Shown piece by piece: positions 20,540-29,300 of a DNA stretch of 33,513 bases. Numbering within the stretch: the stretch's first letter is position 1; each line of letters begins with the position of its first letter. Source of the DNA: Nemertoderma westbladi (taxonomy: Eukaryota > Xenacoelomorpha > Nemertodermatida > Nemertodermatidae); assembly GCA_032718475.1 (NCBI GenBank), contig JAUCBJ010005333.1:1-33513 (forward strand), given 5' to 3'. Both the position numbers and the translations under genes were made by a program. Below the pieces are notes generated by a model. That model was not told where the DNA came from. It did not search any database and was given only the letters and a program-made list of their open reading frames with translations.

Positions 20540-20557
20540 GGGGGGGGGGGGGGGGGG
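20540..20557 (+). repeat. G18 homopolymer
   Basis: Eighteen consecutive G followed by TGGGTG, capable of quadruplex formation. Its length may be uncertain in assembly. Confidence 0.9.
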
Positions 20558-20582
20558 TGGGTGTTATATTGACTGACATGGG

Positions 20583-20750
20583 CAGAAACTCCAGTACTCA
20601 TTTAGCTACCATTTAAGGATGCAAGACAGAGATGCCTCGCTAAACCCTTCAAAGCATTCGTCACGAAACGAAAACTACCTTGGCCCCCATGCCGGGGTTG
20701 AACCCACAACCTCCGTGAGATGTGAATTCAATATATCCACTACACCAAGG
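20583..20750 (-). repeat. tRNA-derived SINE, copy 2
   Basis: Read on the minus strand it starts CCTTGGTGTAGTGGATA (box A) and has GGGTTCAACCCC (box B). It closes the tRNA-like head with CCAAGG, which pairs with the opening CCTTGG. The body continues with GTTTTCGTTTCG and GCATCTCTGTCTTGCATCC and ends near GAGTACTGGAGTTTC. The head-body order matches copy 3. Confidence 0.75.
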
Positions 20751-20787
20751 TGGGCTCTGAACCAAGGTGGAACAAGTGTCAGATACC

Positions 20788-20944
20788 GTCAGATCAGATC
20801 AGATAAGGACAGACGTCTTAGCTTAGCCATCCTACCCTTATTGGCTATTTACGTAACTGACAGTACCTTATACTGTACAATTATATATCTTTCTTCTGAT
20901 TGGTTATAGGATCAGATGCGGTCAGATCAGATAAGGACAGACGT
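20788..20944. repeat. Direct repeat pair GTCAGATCAG...GACAGACGT
   Basis: GATCAGATAAGGACAGACGT ends at 20816 and again at 20944, each preceded by GTCA-type sequence. They bracket ~105 bp that includes most of inverted repeat D's right copy. Confidence 0.7.
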
Positions 20945-20954
20945 TTTATTCTAC
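20835..20954. repeat. Inverted repeat D, right copy
   Basis: Reverse complement of 19266-19372, slightly longer because of a TACAGTATAAGGTACTGTC-like insertion seen on the minus strand. Confidence 0.75.
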
Positions 20955-21005
20955 TTCGCCACTCCCTGACTCAATTCCACTGTCAGACTGTACGTAGGCC
21001 TACAG

Positions 21006-21039
21006 CTGTAACCTGGTAACCTGCTCCTTTCCGTTAATT
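21006..21039 (-). repeat. Partial copy of the arm-B module
   Basis: GTAACCTGCTCCTTTCCGTT matches the core of the ~60-bp module in reverse orientation. GTAACCTG is also duplicated just before it. Confidence 0.6.
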
Positions 21040-21497
21040 ATGAATTAAATATTTGGTCCGCCGTCTTCTAAATGCAGAAATGTCAAATATGTCAAATAAT
21101 GTAAATAACAGTAGGCCTATATGGCTGTATGGTTAGGTAGCAATTAGCATACCGGTATGATTATTTATTTGGTTAGACAGTTAGACTACCGGTACCTTGT
21201 CAGCTTGTTGTTTTAGGCTATCTATCACAGACTCAAAGAGTATCACCTATCAGCCTATCACAATCACATGTCAAATAGGCCTGGTACTGAAATAGGCCCC
21301 TTATTAAATATCATTAACAAAAATTGCGGCCAATTGACACAACTGCACTACAACTGCATAGCGATCCGAATTCGTAGGACCGAGTCGCTAACGCTAAAAA
21401 GGTAAAGTAAATTTTCTTTGGCCGCTAGGCCAGGGATTACGCACAAAGTCTGACGACTTATTTCCAGTGCGGTCCCCCCAGATCTTTACTCCCCAGA

Positions 21498-21685
21498 GGA
21501 AACTCCAGTACTCATTTAGCTACCACTTAAGGATGCAAGGCAGAGATGCGCCCTGGCTGGTCCCTTAAAGCATTCGTGCTGAAACGAAAAGTGTCCTGGC
21601 CCATGTGAGGATCGAACCCACGACCTACGGGAGATGTTAATTCAATGCAACCACCAACCAGCCAACCAGAACCACTACACCAAGG
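21498..21685 (-). repeat. tRNA-derived SINE, copy 3
   Basis: On the minus strand it has CCTTGGTGTAGTGGTT (box A) and GGGTTCGATCC (box B), then a body with CTTTTCGTTTCAGCACGAAT and GCATCTCTGCCTTGCATCC. The tRNA-like head carries a private insertion of AACCAGCC-type microsatellite (21646-21671, plus strand). A relative of copies 1 and 2; box B is a perfect consensus. Confidence 0.8.
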
Positions 21686-22019
21686 TAGAACCATGGCTAG
21701 TCATAAAAACTATACCAGTACCGGTAGGCTGATTGCGATAGGCGATACAGTGATAGGCCTAGGCCTAACAATTAAAAAGCTAAAAGTGCTTTTTTCAATA
21801 ATTTTATTAGGGCCTATATACTTTTTTTAGCGTTAAATGCCTAGCCCTGCCTAGGCCTATCGTTTTAGAATATCAGAGCAGAGTATAGTTGATTAAACAT
21901 ACCGATACTAAACAGCTATATGACCACAATCAACATAATTTGGTACCGTTAACAAACACACCGATACCTTCTGTACATCTATCTATCTATACGCCAGTAC
22001 GATACTCACGGACTTTATA
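21686..22019 (+). promoter_or_regulatory. Upstream region of par-3
   Basis: No clear TATA box. CTTTTTTTAG at 21821-21830 looks like a splice or trans-splice acceptor, which would leave a ~190-nt 5' untranslated region. TAGGCCTA words and a TCTATC microsatellite (21978-21990) are also present. This is inference from short motifs only. Confidence 0.25.
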
Positions 22020-25000
22020 ATGAAAGTTACGGTGTCATTCAAAGGCGTTCTCATCGTAGTGCCATGCGGTTCAGGGAATATATCCATTAAGGAAGTTACC
22101 GACAAGGCTGTAACGCGTTATAAGAAGGCGATAGGTAAGCCAAACAGCAGCGTTTTCCAAGTGAAATCGTTACAGGTTGCAGCCGACGGGGGCATTCTAG
22201 ACGACGACGATATGGTAGGTGATGTTGTTGACGACAAGGAACGCCTTCATGCTAATTTTGACGACGATTGCGACAGCAGAATAAAATCTCCCGTATTGCC
22301 GCCAGCGGACCACAATTTATTAAGTGCTACTAGTAGCGGAAATAAAGAGAACAGTTATGTTAATGTTTCATCGAGTAACTCCAATAACAATTGTAACCCA
22401 AGCAATAATAGTAATAAACTTCTAGTCCGCCATGGTTCCGAGCCAACTAATTTGAATGCTATAGAATTTTCTCCAGACGTTAAACCACTACCTTTTACTT
22501 TTCCGCATAACTTTATACGGCGACGCCAAACGCCGGATGTGGTGCCTACGACAATGTCCCGTGATTCCAAAGTGGTTGCCCGGGAGACGGAGACCCGTGG
22601 CGACCCTGCTGGGGCTCCTAGTCGGCGGGTTGTCAGGGTGACTGTACGAACTAGCGACCTGGAACCGCTCGGTGTGGAAGTCGTGCCGTTGTATCGCGAA
22701 TCCAATCGGAATGTTGGGTTGTTAGTGAAATCAGTTACCAAAGGCGGTAAATCCCACAGGGAATCCCTTCTATTCCCTTTGGATCAAATTATTAGTATCA
22801 ACGCGACCCCGTTGGACGGCGTTTCTTTCGAGGAAGCCAATAGAATATTCTACTTGAACAGCGAGAAACCTTCTTTCGTTCTCGAGATCCTGCGAGCGGA
22901 AACCCCAATAGATTCTCGTTCGTTTATTTTCGGCCGATTCTGCAACGCAGTTCGTTCGACCTGTAGCGAACCTACTACCTCTGTAACTGGCGAACCGCTA
23001 AACCATCGGGGCACGGAGATCGACCAAGTTCCCACTGGCGGCGCCCAAGGTCCCCCTCTCGGCGCCCCTGTCCCTCCTATCGGAACACCCGTGTCCACTC
23101 GCGACACCCCCGTGCCCCCTCGCGACGCCCCGGTACGCCCTCGCGACGGCCCCGTGCCCCCTCGCAGCGCCCCCATTCCCCCTGACGACTCCAACGTTCC
23201 CTCTCGAGTTTCGGGCGACGTCCCCATTACCCCACACGCCTCGGACCACGCTTCCGTTACGCCTGGTACCTACGTTGCCACTCGCGCCCCGGGCGGTGCC
23301 CCTGTTCACCCTCCAGACGCCCTTGTTCCTCCCCGCGATGCTGACGACGGTTTATTACGAATCAACTTAATTAAGGAGCCGCCTGGTTTGGGATTCACCG
23401 TTACTAAGCGAGACACTCCCACGGTGGGGCAGCCCGTCGTGTATATAAAGAACATCGTCCCAAACGGGGCGGCTCAGCGGGACAGACGGCTGTTCGCCGG
23501 GGATCAGCTGATATCGATAGACGGAGAGACCACCGTTGGTCTCACTCAGGCCCAGGTCGTACATATGCTCCGTTCCTTGCGCGTTGGAACGTCGGTGGAG
23601 CTCTGCGTGAAGCGTTCCCCGCAGCGTTCCTCACTCCTAACGGAACGTCCGGCCCAGAGGGAACTCGTCCGCGAGGTGATCCGCTACTCGGTGCCGCTGC
23701 AATGCGGTGCGACGCCGCCAGGGGGCGCCACGGTTGGCGGACTCGGGGTCAACGTGAAGGGGAAGTCGAACGCGTCGTTGGGGGGCCGATGCGACGTCGG
23801 TGTCTACATCCAGGGGATCCAACCAGGGACGCCGGCGGAGCGGTTCGGGAGACTCAGGGTCAATGACCAACTCCTGTCGGTTAACGGCGTCTCGTTGTTG
23901 GATAAATCCAACGCGGACGCCATGGACGAGTTGCGGAGGGTGATGGCGGGTTGTGTGATGGACGATCACGTGACACTCGTAGTCGCGCGGATTATTCGTC
24001 GCGGCGACACGATAAACATTCCCGTAGCCGCAGGGAAACACGTGGAGAAGTTGGAAACCGGTGAGTCTGTAGATGGTTCTGGTGTAGCTACTGGTTCTGG
24101 TGCAGCTAGTGGTTCTGGTGCAGCTAGTGGTTCCGGTGCAGCTAGTGGTTCTGGTGCAGCTACTGGTTCTGGTGCAGCTACTGGTTCTGGTGCAGCTAGT
24201 GGTTCCGGTGCAGCTAGTGGTTCCGGTGCAGCTAGTGGTTCAGGTGAACTTCCCTCTGTCGTTACCCGCTCAAATGCACGCATTAATCGTCATTCATCCC
24301 CGGTGCGATTCCCCATCAACCCGAACAATCCTTTTGATCGGAACTCCCCCAACCGCCGCAGTATGTCAGAGAAACGATTGAACCTAAATAAATCCGAAGA
24401 AACTACGGCGAATAAACCGCTGTACCGCTCCAAAAGCAACTCCGCGGAGAACCTACTCGACGCGGAACTCAGAGGGCGAGAGTTCGAGCCCTGCTCGATG
24501 AGTCTGAACGACCTCACCGCTCCGGTCGATTCAGATCGCTTTTCCGTGACTAGTTCTCGTTCGCGCGGCTCTATAAACGCCTCGTTTCGCGCGGCCGTCG
24601 ATCGCAGCTACGCCGCAATGCCGCACACCGCCGTTCCGGATGTAATCCGACGCAGACGGGAGGCCGTGCCGGCTGCGAACAGCGCGAGTCGTGGACTGGC
24701 ATGTGGAGGGGTCGGCCCCCAAAGAGTCGACGGGTTCCAGTCCCAACGAGCTGACGGGTTCCACTCCCAACGAGCTGACGAGTTCCACTCCCAACGAGCC
24801 CACGAGTCTGGCCCACCTCAGCGCACCGACCATCCGGATACAGCGAATTCTCTGGATTCCGAAGAGATTTACATGAATTATTTTGGGAAGAAGAGAGTCA
24901 CGGCTTTAATGGACTCCCTGGGTAGACGGGGTTTGGGCCCTTCCAGTACCACAGAGGACTCCCTGGGTAGTCGGGGTTTGGGCCCTTCCAGTACCACAGA

Positions 25001-25232
25001 GGGCTCCCTGGGTAGACGGGGTTTGGGCCCTTCCAGTACCACAGAGGGCTCCCTGGTTAGACGGGGTTTGGGCCCTTCCAGTACCACAGAGGGCTCCCTG
25101 GGTAGACGGGGTTTGGGGCCATCCCGTCCAACCGAAAGTAGACAGTATCCGTGGAATAACGAGCAGTTTCTACCCAATTACTACAATCAGTGGGGCCATA
25201 ATGGGCAGCGCCGTTCGCCCATTGGCCAATAA
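22020..25232 (+). CDS. par-3 (PARD3 homologue): Par-3 polarity scaffold protein
   Basis: Par-3 organises the Par-3/Par-6/aPKC complex at the cell cortex and sets cell polarity. The 1070-residue frame begins with a CR1 self-association domain (residues 1-82, including VTRYKKAI and DDKERL). PDZ1 lies at ~203-293 (loop PLGV 216-219), PDZ2 at ~443-533 (GLGF 456-459) and PDZ3 at ~550-660 (GLGV 574-577). The aPKC-binding CR3 motif RRSMSEKR is at 779-786, with Ser781 at the position of the known aPKC site. The linkers are low-complexity: a Pro-rich 7-mer (347-388), GSGAAS units (686-739), an 8-mer (901-932) and a 15-mer (965-1039). Family members usually run 1300-1450 residues with a C-terminal coiled region; this one ends earlier. 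No intron interrupts 3.2 kb, unlike vertebrate par-3, so it is either an intron-poor gene, a giant exon with later exons unseen, or an expressed retrocopy. The ATG is chosen because CR1 starts exactly there. AATAAA overlaps the stop (25228-25233). Confidence 0.95.
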   Translation: MKVTVSFKGVLIVVPCGSGNISIKEVTDKAVTRYKKAIGKPNSSVFQVKSLQVAADGGILDDDDMVGDVVDDKERLHANFDDDCDSRIKSPVLPPADHNLLSATSSGNKENSYVNVSSSNSNNNCNPSNNSNKLLVRHGSEPTNLNAIEFSPDVKPLPFTFPHNFIRRRQTPDVVPTTMSRDSKVVARETETRGDPAGAPSRRVVRVTVRTSDLEPLGVEVVPLYRESNRNVGLLVKSVTKGGKSHRESLLFPLDQIISINATPLDGVSFEEANRIFYLNSEKPSFVLEILRAETPIDSRSFIFGRFCNAVRSTCSEPTTSVTGEPLNHRGTEIDQVPTGGAQGPPLGAPVPPIGTPVSTRDTPVPPRDAPVRPRDGPVPPRSAPIPPDDSNVPSRVSGDVPITPHASDHASVTPGTYVATRAPGGAPVHPPDALVPPRDADDGLLRINLIKEPPGLGFTVTKRDTPTVGQPVVYIKNIVPNGAAQRDRRLFAGDQLISIDGETTVGLTQAQVVHMLRSLRVGTSVELCVKRSPQRSSLLTERPAQRELVREVIRYSVPLQCGATPPGGATVGGLGVNVKGKSNASLGGRCDVGVYIQGIQPGTPAERFGRLRVNDQLLSVNGVSLLDKSNADAMDELRRVMAGCVMDDHVTLVVARIIRRGDTINIPVAAGKHVEKLETGESVDGSGVATGSGAASGSGAASGSGAASGSGAATGSGAATGSGAASGSGAASGSGAASGSGELPSVVTRSNARINRHSSPVRFPINPNNPFDRNSPNRRSMSEKRLNLNKSEETTANKPLYRSKSNSAENLLDAELRGREFEPCSMSLNDLTAPVDSDRFSVTSSRSRGSINASFRAAVDRSYAAMPHTAVPDVIRRRREAVPAANSASRGLACGGVGPQRVDGFQSQRADGFHSQRADEFHSQRAHESGPPQRTDHPDTANSLDSEEIYMNYFGKKRVTALMDSLGRRGLGPSSTTEDSLGSRGLGPSSTTEGSLGRRGLGPSSTTEGSLVRRGLGPSSTTEGSLGRRGLGPSRPTESRQYPWNNEQFLPNYYNQWGHNGQRRSPIGQ
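23058..23183 (+). repeat. Coding 21-bp repeat in par-3 (Pro-rich 7-mer)
   Basis: Six in-frame units of seven residues related to RDTPVPP lie between PDZ1 and PDZ2. The region is GC-rich compared with its surroundings. Confidence 0.85.
24075..24236 (+). repeat. Coding 18-bp repeat in par-3 (GSGAAS)
   Basis: Nine perfect-length 18-bp units encode GSGAAS or GSGAAT, plus a partial GSGE. It follows PDZ3 directly. DNA identity between units is very high, implying recent expansion. Confidence 0.95.
24720..24815 (+). repeat. Coding 24-bp repeat in par-3
   Basis: Four units of eight residues: QRVDGFQS, QRADGFHS, QRADEFHS and a diverged QRAHESGP. Confidence 0.9.
24912..25136 (+). repeat. Coding 45-bp repeat in par-3
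   Basis: Five units of 15 residues (DSLGRRGLGPSSTTE type). Units 1-4 are almost identical in DNA and unit 5 diverges at its end. Located close to the C-terminus. Confidence 0.95.
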
Positions 25233-26061
25233 ATTAGTGTGTTATACCTAATTGCTGTGTGGCCATTGGTCAGTGATTTCTGCTTGACCTGAATTTTTTG
25301 TGCTGGTCATCTGAAACCACTATGTTACAGAATGTTACACGCGTTACAAGAGTGTGGTATATGGTGGCATTTGTTTAAGTCATATATCTCATTGGTGTCT
25401 ATCATTATGAGTTTATCTACATAATTCATCTTAATTCATATTTATTATCTGATACTCGTTGTCGTGGTTAAGTAATTAATTTAACTTCCCACTCTTCAAA
25501 GTAATTGGAGCATCGGGAAACGATACAGTGAGAGGGAGGGAGAGCTAGACGCAAATCCCATCTCGTTTCAATGAATTAAGGGAAAGGAGCAGGTTACAGT
25601 TCAATGGAACAGTTACACGGTTACAGTTTTACTGTTATTTCCGTTGATTTTCCCCCTGGAGAAGGATGAATTTTGGTTGCGTCGAAAGTCCCCTTCTCCC
25701 GCCGAGAGCCGAGACTTCTCTCCCACACACTTCCTTCTATATTAGACAAAGAATTCACAATTCCATTAGATTCCATTCCGATATTATTTACCGTATTTAA
25801 TTTTTACAGTATCAAAATAATTCTTTTGGATTTTATTATATAAACATCCATTATTATCCCGACCACAAGTTGATTAGTTCCGGGGATTGATAACAGAAAT
25901 CAACATGCAAAAAAAATTAAAACAAATTAATGTTTTGGGGGTGCTATCAGGCTTTAACACAGGCTATTACGCTTATACACGCCTTATATCGCGCACTCTC
26001 ACATACATAGCCCGCATTTTGGTGAAGCCCTAGTTATTATACTCCTGTTGTTATGCTCATT
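25233..26061. other. par-3 3' flank
   Basis: Non-coding. It includes one isolated module copy at 25573-25600. No poly-A tract follows the stop codon, which argues weakly against a young retrocopy. Confidence 0.5.
25573..25600 (+). repeat. Isolated core of the arm-B module
   Basis: GGAAAGGAGCAGGTTACAG preceded by AATTAAG, identical to the core found in arm B' at 13104-13135. Confidence 0.8.
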
Positions 26062-26552
26062 AGAACCGCAATCATCGTATTGGCTGGTGTATAAACAATC
26101 GAAACAATTAATACTTGAGTGATTATTTCTCGACATGTTCTACAAAAGGTGTGGGACTGCTCAAACCGATTCTACAGTAGGTGTGGGACTGCTCAAACCG
26201 CCATCTACCGTATCAATCCCATATAAGCATTTCAATAAAAATAAGACTTCCATTGACCGTACCGAATCAATAATATGTTTATTCGAATCGCAGTGATCGA
26301 TCAAGTTGGCGTAGACACCATCAAAATGCGAGTATAAGAATACTAAGTAGTTTACGACATATCGCAATAAATGGTTGGGCATGGATAATATATCAACACC
26401 ATTCCATTGAGTTGAGTAGACCCAATCACTGAGAAACAATGGCGGCGATTCGAGCAATCCTACACCTTTTGTGGAATATATCGAGAATAAACGACTCTAC
26501 TCTTGCTATGAAGGTATCTATCTACACTCTCTAAGTCGATGATTGCGGTTCG
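26062..26552. repeat. Diverged palindrome
   Basis: Left arm 26062-26202 and right arm 26441-26552 are related in reverse complement. Shared blocks are GAACCGCAATCATCG, ACAAAAGGTGTGGGACTGCTC and CGCC. The left arm also has a tandem duplication of its inner block, with GGTGTGGGACTGCTCAAACC repeated near 26150 and 26180. The 240-bp centre contributes to an open minus-strand frame of 98 codons (26457-26161) that I do not recognise. Confidence 0.65.
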
Positions 26553-26872
26553 ATTGAATATATAAGAAGTTTGTCATCGCCAAAGTGCAGGATATGTGGA
26601 GGAGGCCACGTAATAAGGCGTGGAATGGCCTACATTTGTGAGCTAGTAGCAACCTCTGGAATTAAATGAATTTATTTGTTTAGTATGATTTTCTCACCAT
26701 ATGATATTCTCACCATATATATGTGAGTGGGAGTGTAATTTATAAATCATTAAATAGACTTAATCGTAGATGGGGGGCTTTTTATTCGAGGAAATTAACC
26801 ATTACATTTGGTAGGAACGGAATACGATCGATTTTTCGAATTACCCTGTGTAGACAATTTTTTAATGTAGGC
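26553..26872. other. Non-coding stretch
   Basis: No feature seen beyond a short direct repeat, TGATATTCTCACCATAT, near 26700. Confidence 0.45.
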
Positions 26873-26875
26873 CTA

Positions 26876-27423
26876 GGGGCCGTGCACAAATGATGTTACG
26901 GGAAGGTGGGGGGGGGGGTTGCAATTTTGTGGCAATTTGTGACATGGGGGGGGGGGGGGTAGCTATATTTGTAGCACTTTGGCACAGTAGCACTTTGGTG
27001 AACACATAAAATACATAACACCACCATCAACAGCCAACGTGAAATCTATTCAAGTAATCGCGAATCGAGGGGATGAAGTGTTAATTCTAAGTGGCGATAA
27101 AGATGAAGAACACCACATTGACTGGGTAGATAAGGACGAGGTAGAGTTAGACCCAGGAAGTGGCACAATAGTCGATCGTATACCTGGCGCATGTCGAAAC
27201 TCAGATGTCGTCATTCCGGTGGGAGTTAATATGTCAGCTGAATTAATGAATTATTAACATTTAGTTTTAATAACAATATAATTTCAAATTTAACATATTT
27301 TATTTACTATACTGGGTATTTTTTGTGACGTGACGTTCAAGGGGGGGGGGGGGGTTACAAAATTCGTGACAGACTGTGACGAAAATCGTCAAAAAAAGGG
27401 TGACATCATTTGGGCACGGCCCC
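26876..27423. mobile_element. 548-bp MITE with 24-bp terminal inverted repeats
   Basis: The ends are GGGGCCGTGCACAAATGATG plus TTAC on the left. The complement of the right end differs at two of the 24 positions. A CTA duplication lies at 26873-26875 and 27424-27426. G tracts lie near the left end (26908-26918, 26946-26959) and near the right end (27341-27354), each close to GTGAC words. A 3-bp CTA duplication fits PIF/Harbinger-type insertion but is weak evidence. No transposase is encoded. Confidence 0.85.
26991..27260 (+). other. Open frame inside the MITE, function unknown
   Basis: An 89-codon stretch without stops between TAG at 26988 and TAA at 27258. No ATG occurs in its first half and the earliest start-like codon is GTG at 27039. 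The peptide is acidic (GDKDEEHHIDWVDKDEVELD) and ends VNMSAELMNY. I do not recognise it. It is more likely a captured exon-like piece or a chance frame than a gene. An AG at 26989-26990 could act as a splice acceptor. Confidence 0.3.
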
Positions 27424-27426
27424 CTA

Positions 27427-28530
27427 CCTACCTCTACTCCACATAAAGCTGCATTTTTAATCTGGTGCTTAGTTCAGCGAAATCTGTTCATTTCTACTTT
27501 TCTATTTATGTATTTTACGTAATTTGGATTTAGAATTGAAGTTTCCCTTCTAACATTATATTATAATAAATATTGATAGATAAGGGTAACTTTTAATAAT
27601 ATAGTAATTTAATACATTTATCTAATAAAAGGCGTACACAATTTATTTAATAATTACGAATTATTATTACTGTTTAGGTTATTATTATTACGGTGGTTGT
27701 ATGTTTGCTTTGGGTTTAACGTATTTGCCTATTCGTAATTTATGCTATTGAATTGGGTTTGAAATATCTAATTACTACATGGAAAACAAGTTGCGCTTTA
27801 TTTCCCGTTAATCCCATTAATTGTTATACATAAAGGGGGGGGGGGGGGGTCATAAGGCAAATACAGCTACTATTTACTTCTCATTGGATACATAATTTTG
27901 TTGCTCAAAAATATATTTCTCTTCGAAGTTGCATGATTACGATGTATCTTTGTAACCCCCCGCTAACGAACGCTCGGCATTTAGTCCGCGGGAAATAAAG
28001 TACCGTCGCTAATTTATTCTAAATAGTTATGGTTCTTAAAATTTCCCTCTGTGAGTTAAATAGCCATCTTAAGTAATAAAACCTAACATTGCGTACTTTG
28101 ATGCCAAATACATTCCCTTAGTTTTTAGTTATTTATTGTCTTTCGGTACATAATTTATTGTTTATGATGTTTATATATAACATTTTGTACTATTTAATTA
28201 TCGATAAATTTCTGAATCTTATTGCCATTATTGTAAGTTTCAATGTTTTCAATTAATTATTATTTGTTGGATTAATAAAAGTGCAGTGAGATATTAATAT
28301 AAATTAATATTTTAAATTCCCCACTGGCCACTCCCTCCATCAGCTGATCCTGCTAATATTTTCGCAAGGTTTCGTGTCCCACTTTTCGGTTCTACGTAGA
28401 AAACATCTCAGAAACCGAAAGATAATCCTTTACTTGGAACCATAATTGCATCGTAATCAAATAAGCACCGAACGTCTCCGCTTTGTTGATATATTTAAGG
28501 GCACGTGTTTGTGATAAAAATTGAAAAAAA
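27427..28530. other. AT-rich intergenic DNA with G15 tract
   Basis: No gene seen. A run of 15 G lies at 27835-27849. The rest is AT-rich. Confidence 0.5.
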
Positions 28531-28612
28531 TAAGATTTTTTTTTACGGATGCTGGATCAAAATATAATGGCGATTTCAAAACTGAAAACGACATAGCGAG
28601 ATCTCTTAGTTC

Positions 28613-29300
28613 TCGAGTTATAGCTTTCTGTTAGGATTTTTCCTGTTTAGTGATCACATCTCTAATGTCCGTTTTAATGTTTCATGTATTGTCTGTCTTT
28701 CTGCCTGCATTTCTTTTCTGTCTGCCAGTCGAAACTAATGAATGAAATACACAACTGAAAATGTTGTTATAGAGATTTTCCTGGTCTATGATTACATTTC
28801 TGATGACTGTTTTAACAGTTAAAAGAGTCTATATGGTCTATCCAGCTGTCTGTTATATTTTGACGGACAGAACGAAATGTCTACAGACCAACACAGCCGT
28901 TATATTTGAATACTCATATCAGCAATGGAATCGCCGACCAGGAAAACCCCTTTAACTAAAATGTTGGCGAGGTCGTATCCTTTACTACATTCAGACAGAC
29001 AGACCGGATAAATCGTCTGATAAACAGACCGACTGACAGTTAGACAGCCTGGAATTCTTCAAACGTTAAAGGTAACAACGGTAATGGAAATCACTGACCA
29101 GAAAAAACCCATAACTTGAATTTCGGTTCGGGAGTGTGTTTCCTTAATTATTGTCTGACAGACAGATTGTCCATTAAACAGACAGACTGGAATTCATCAA
29201 CCATTAAAACTGACATCGGAAATGCAATCACCATCCCAGAAAACCCTCATATCGAAAATTTTTGTTAAGAAGTATTCTTCCTTAATATAATTTGAATTAT
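28613..29300. repeat. GACAG-rich ~140-bp repeat units, both orientations
   Basis: Three direct units (about 28880-29010, 29015-29150, 29160-29290) share GACAGACTGGAATTCATCAA, AACGGTAATG and GACCAGAAAAACCC, and end near TTTCCTTAAT. Two units before them (about 28613-28730 and 28768-28862) are in the opposite orientation, with GGATTTTTCCTG and TGTCTGTCTTTCTGCC. Together they form a foldback arrangement. Unit edges are approximate. Confidence 0.6.

Noticed and set aside
24531-25177. Long minus-strand frames opposite par-3
   Set aside because: Shadow frames caused by GC-rich codons and in-frame repeats of the plus-strand gene.
26161-26457. 98-codon minus-strand frame within the palindrome
   Set aside because: Overlaps the palindrome arms and matches no family I know. 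Kept only as a remark.
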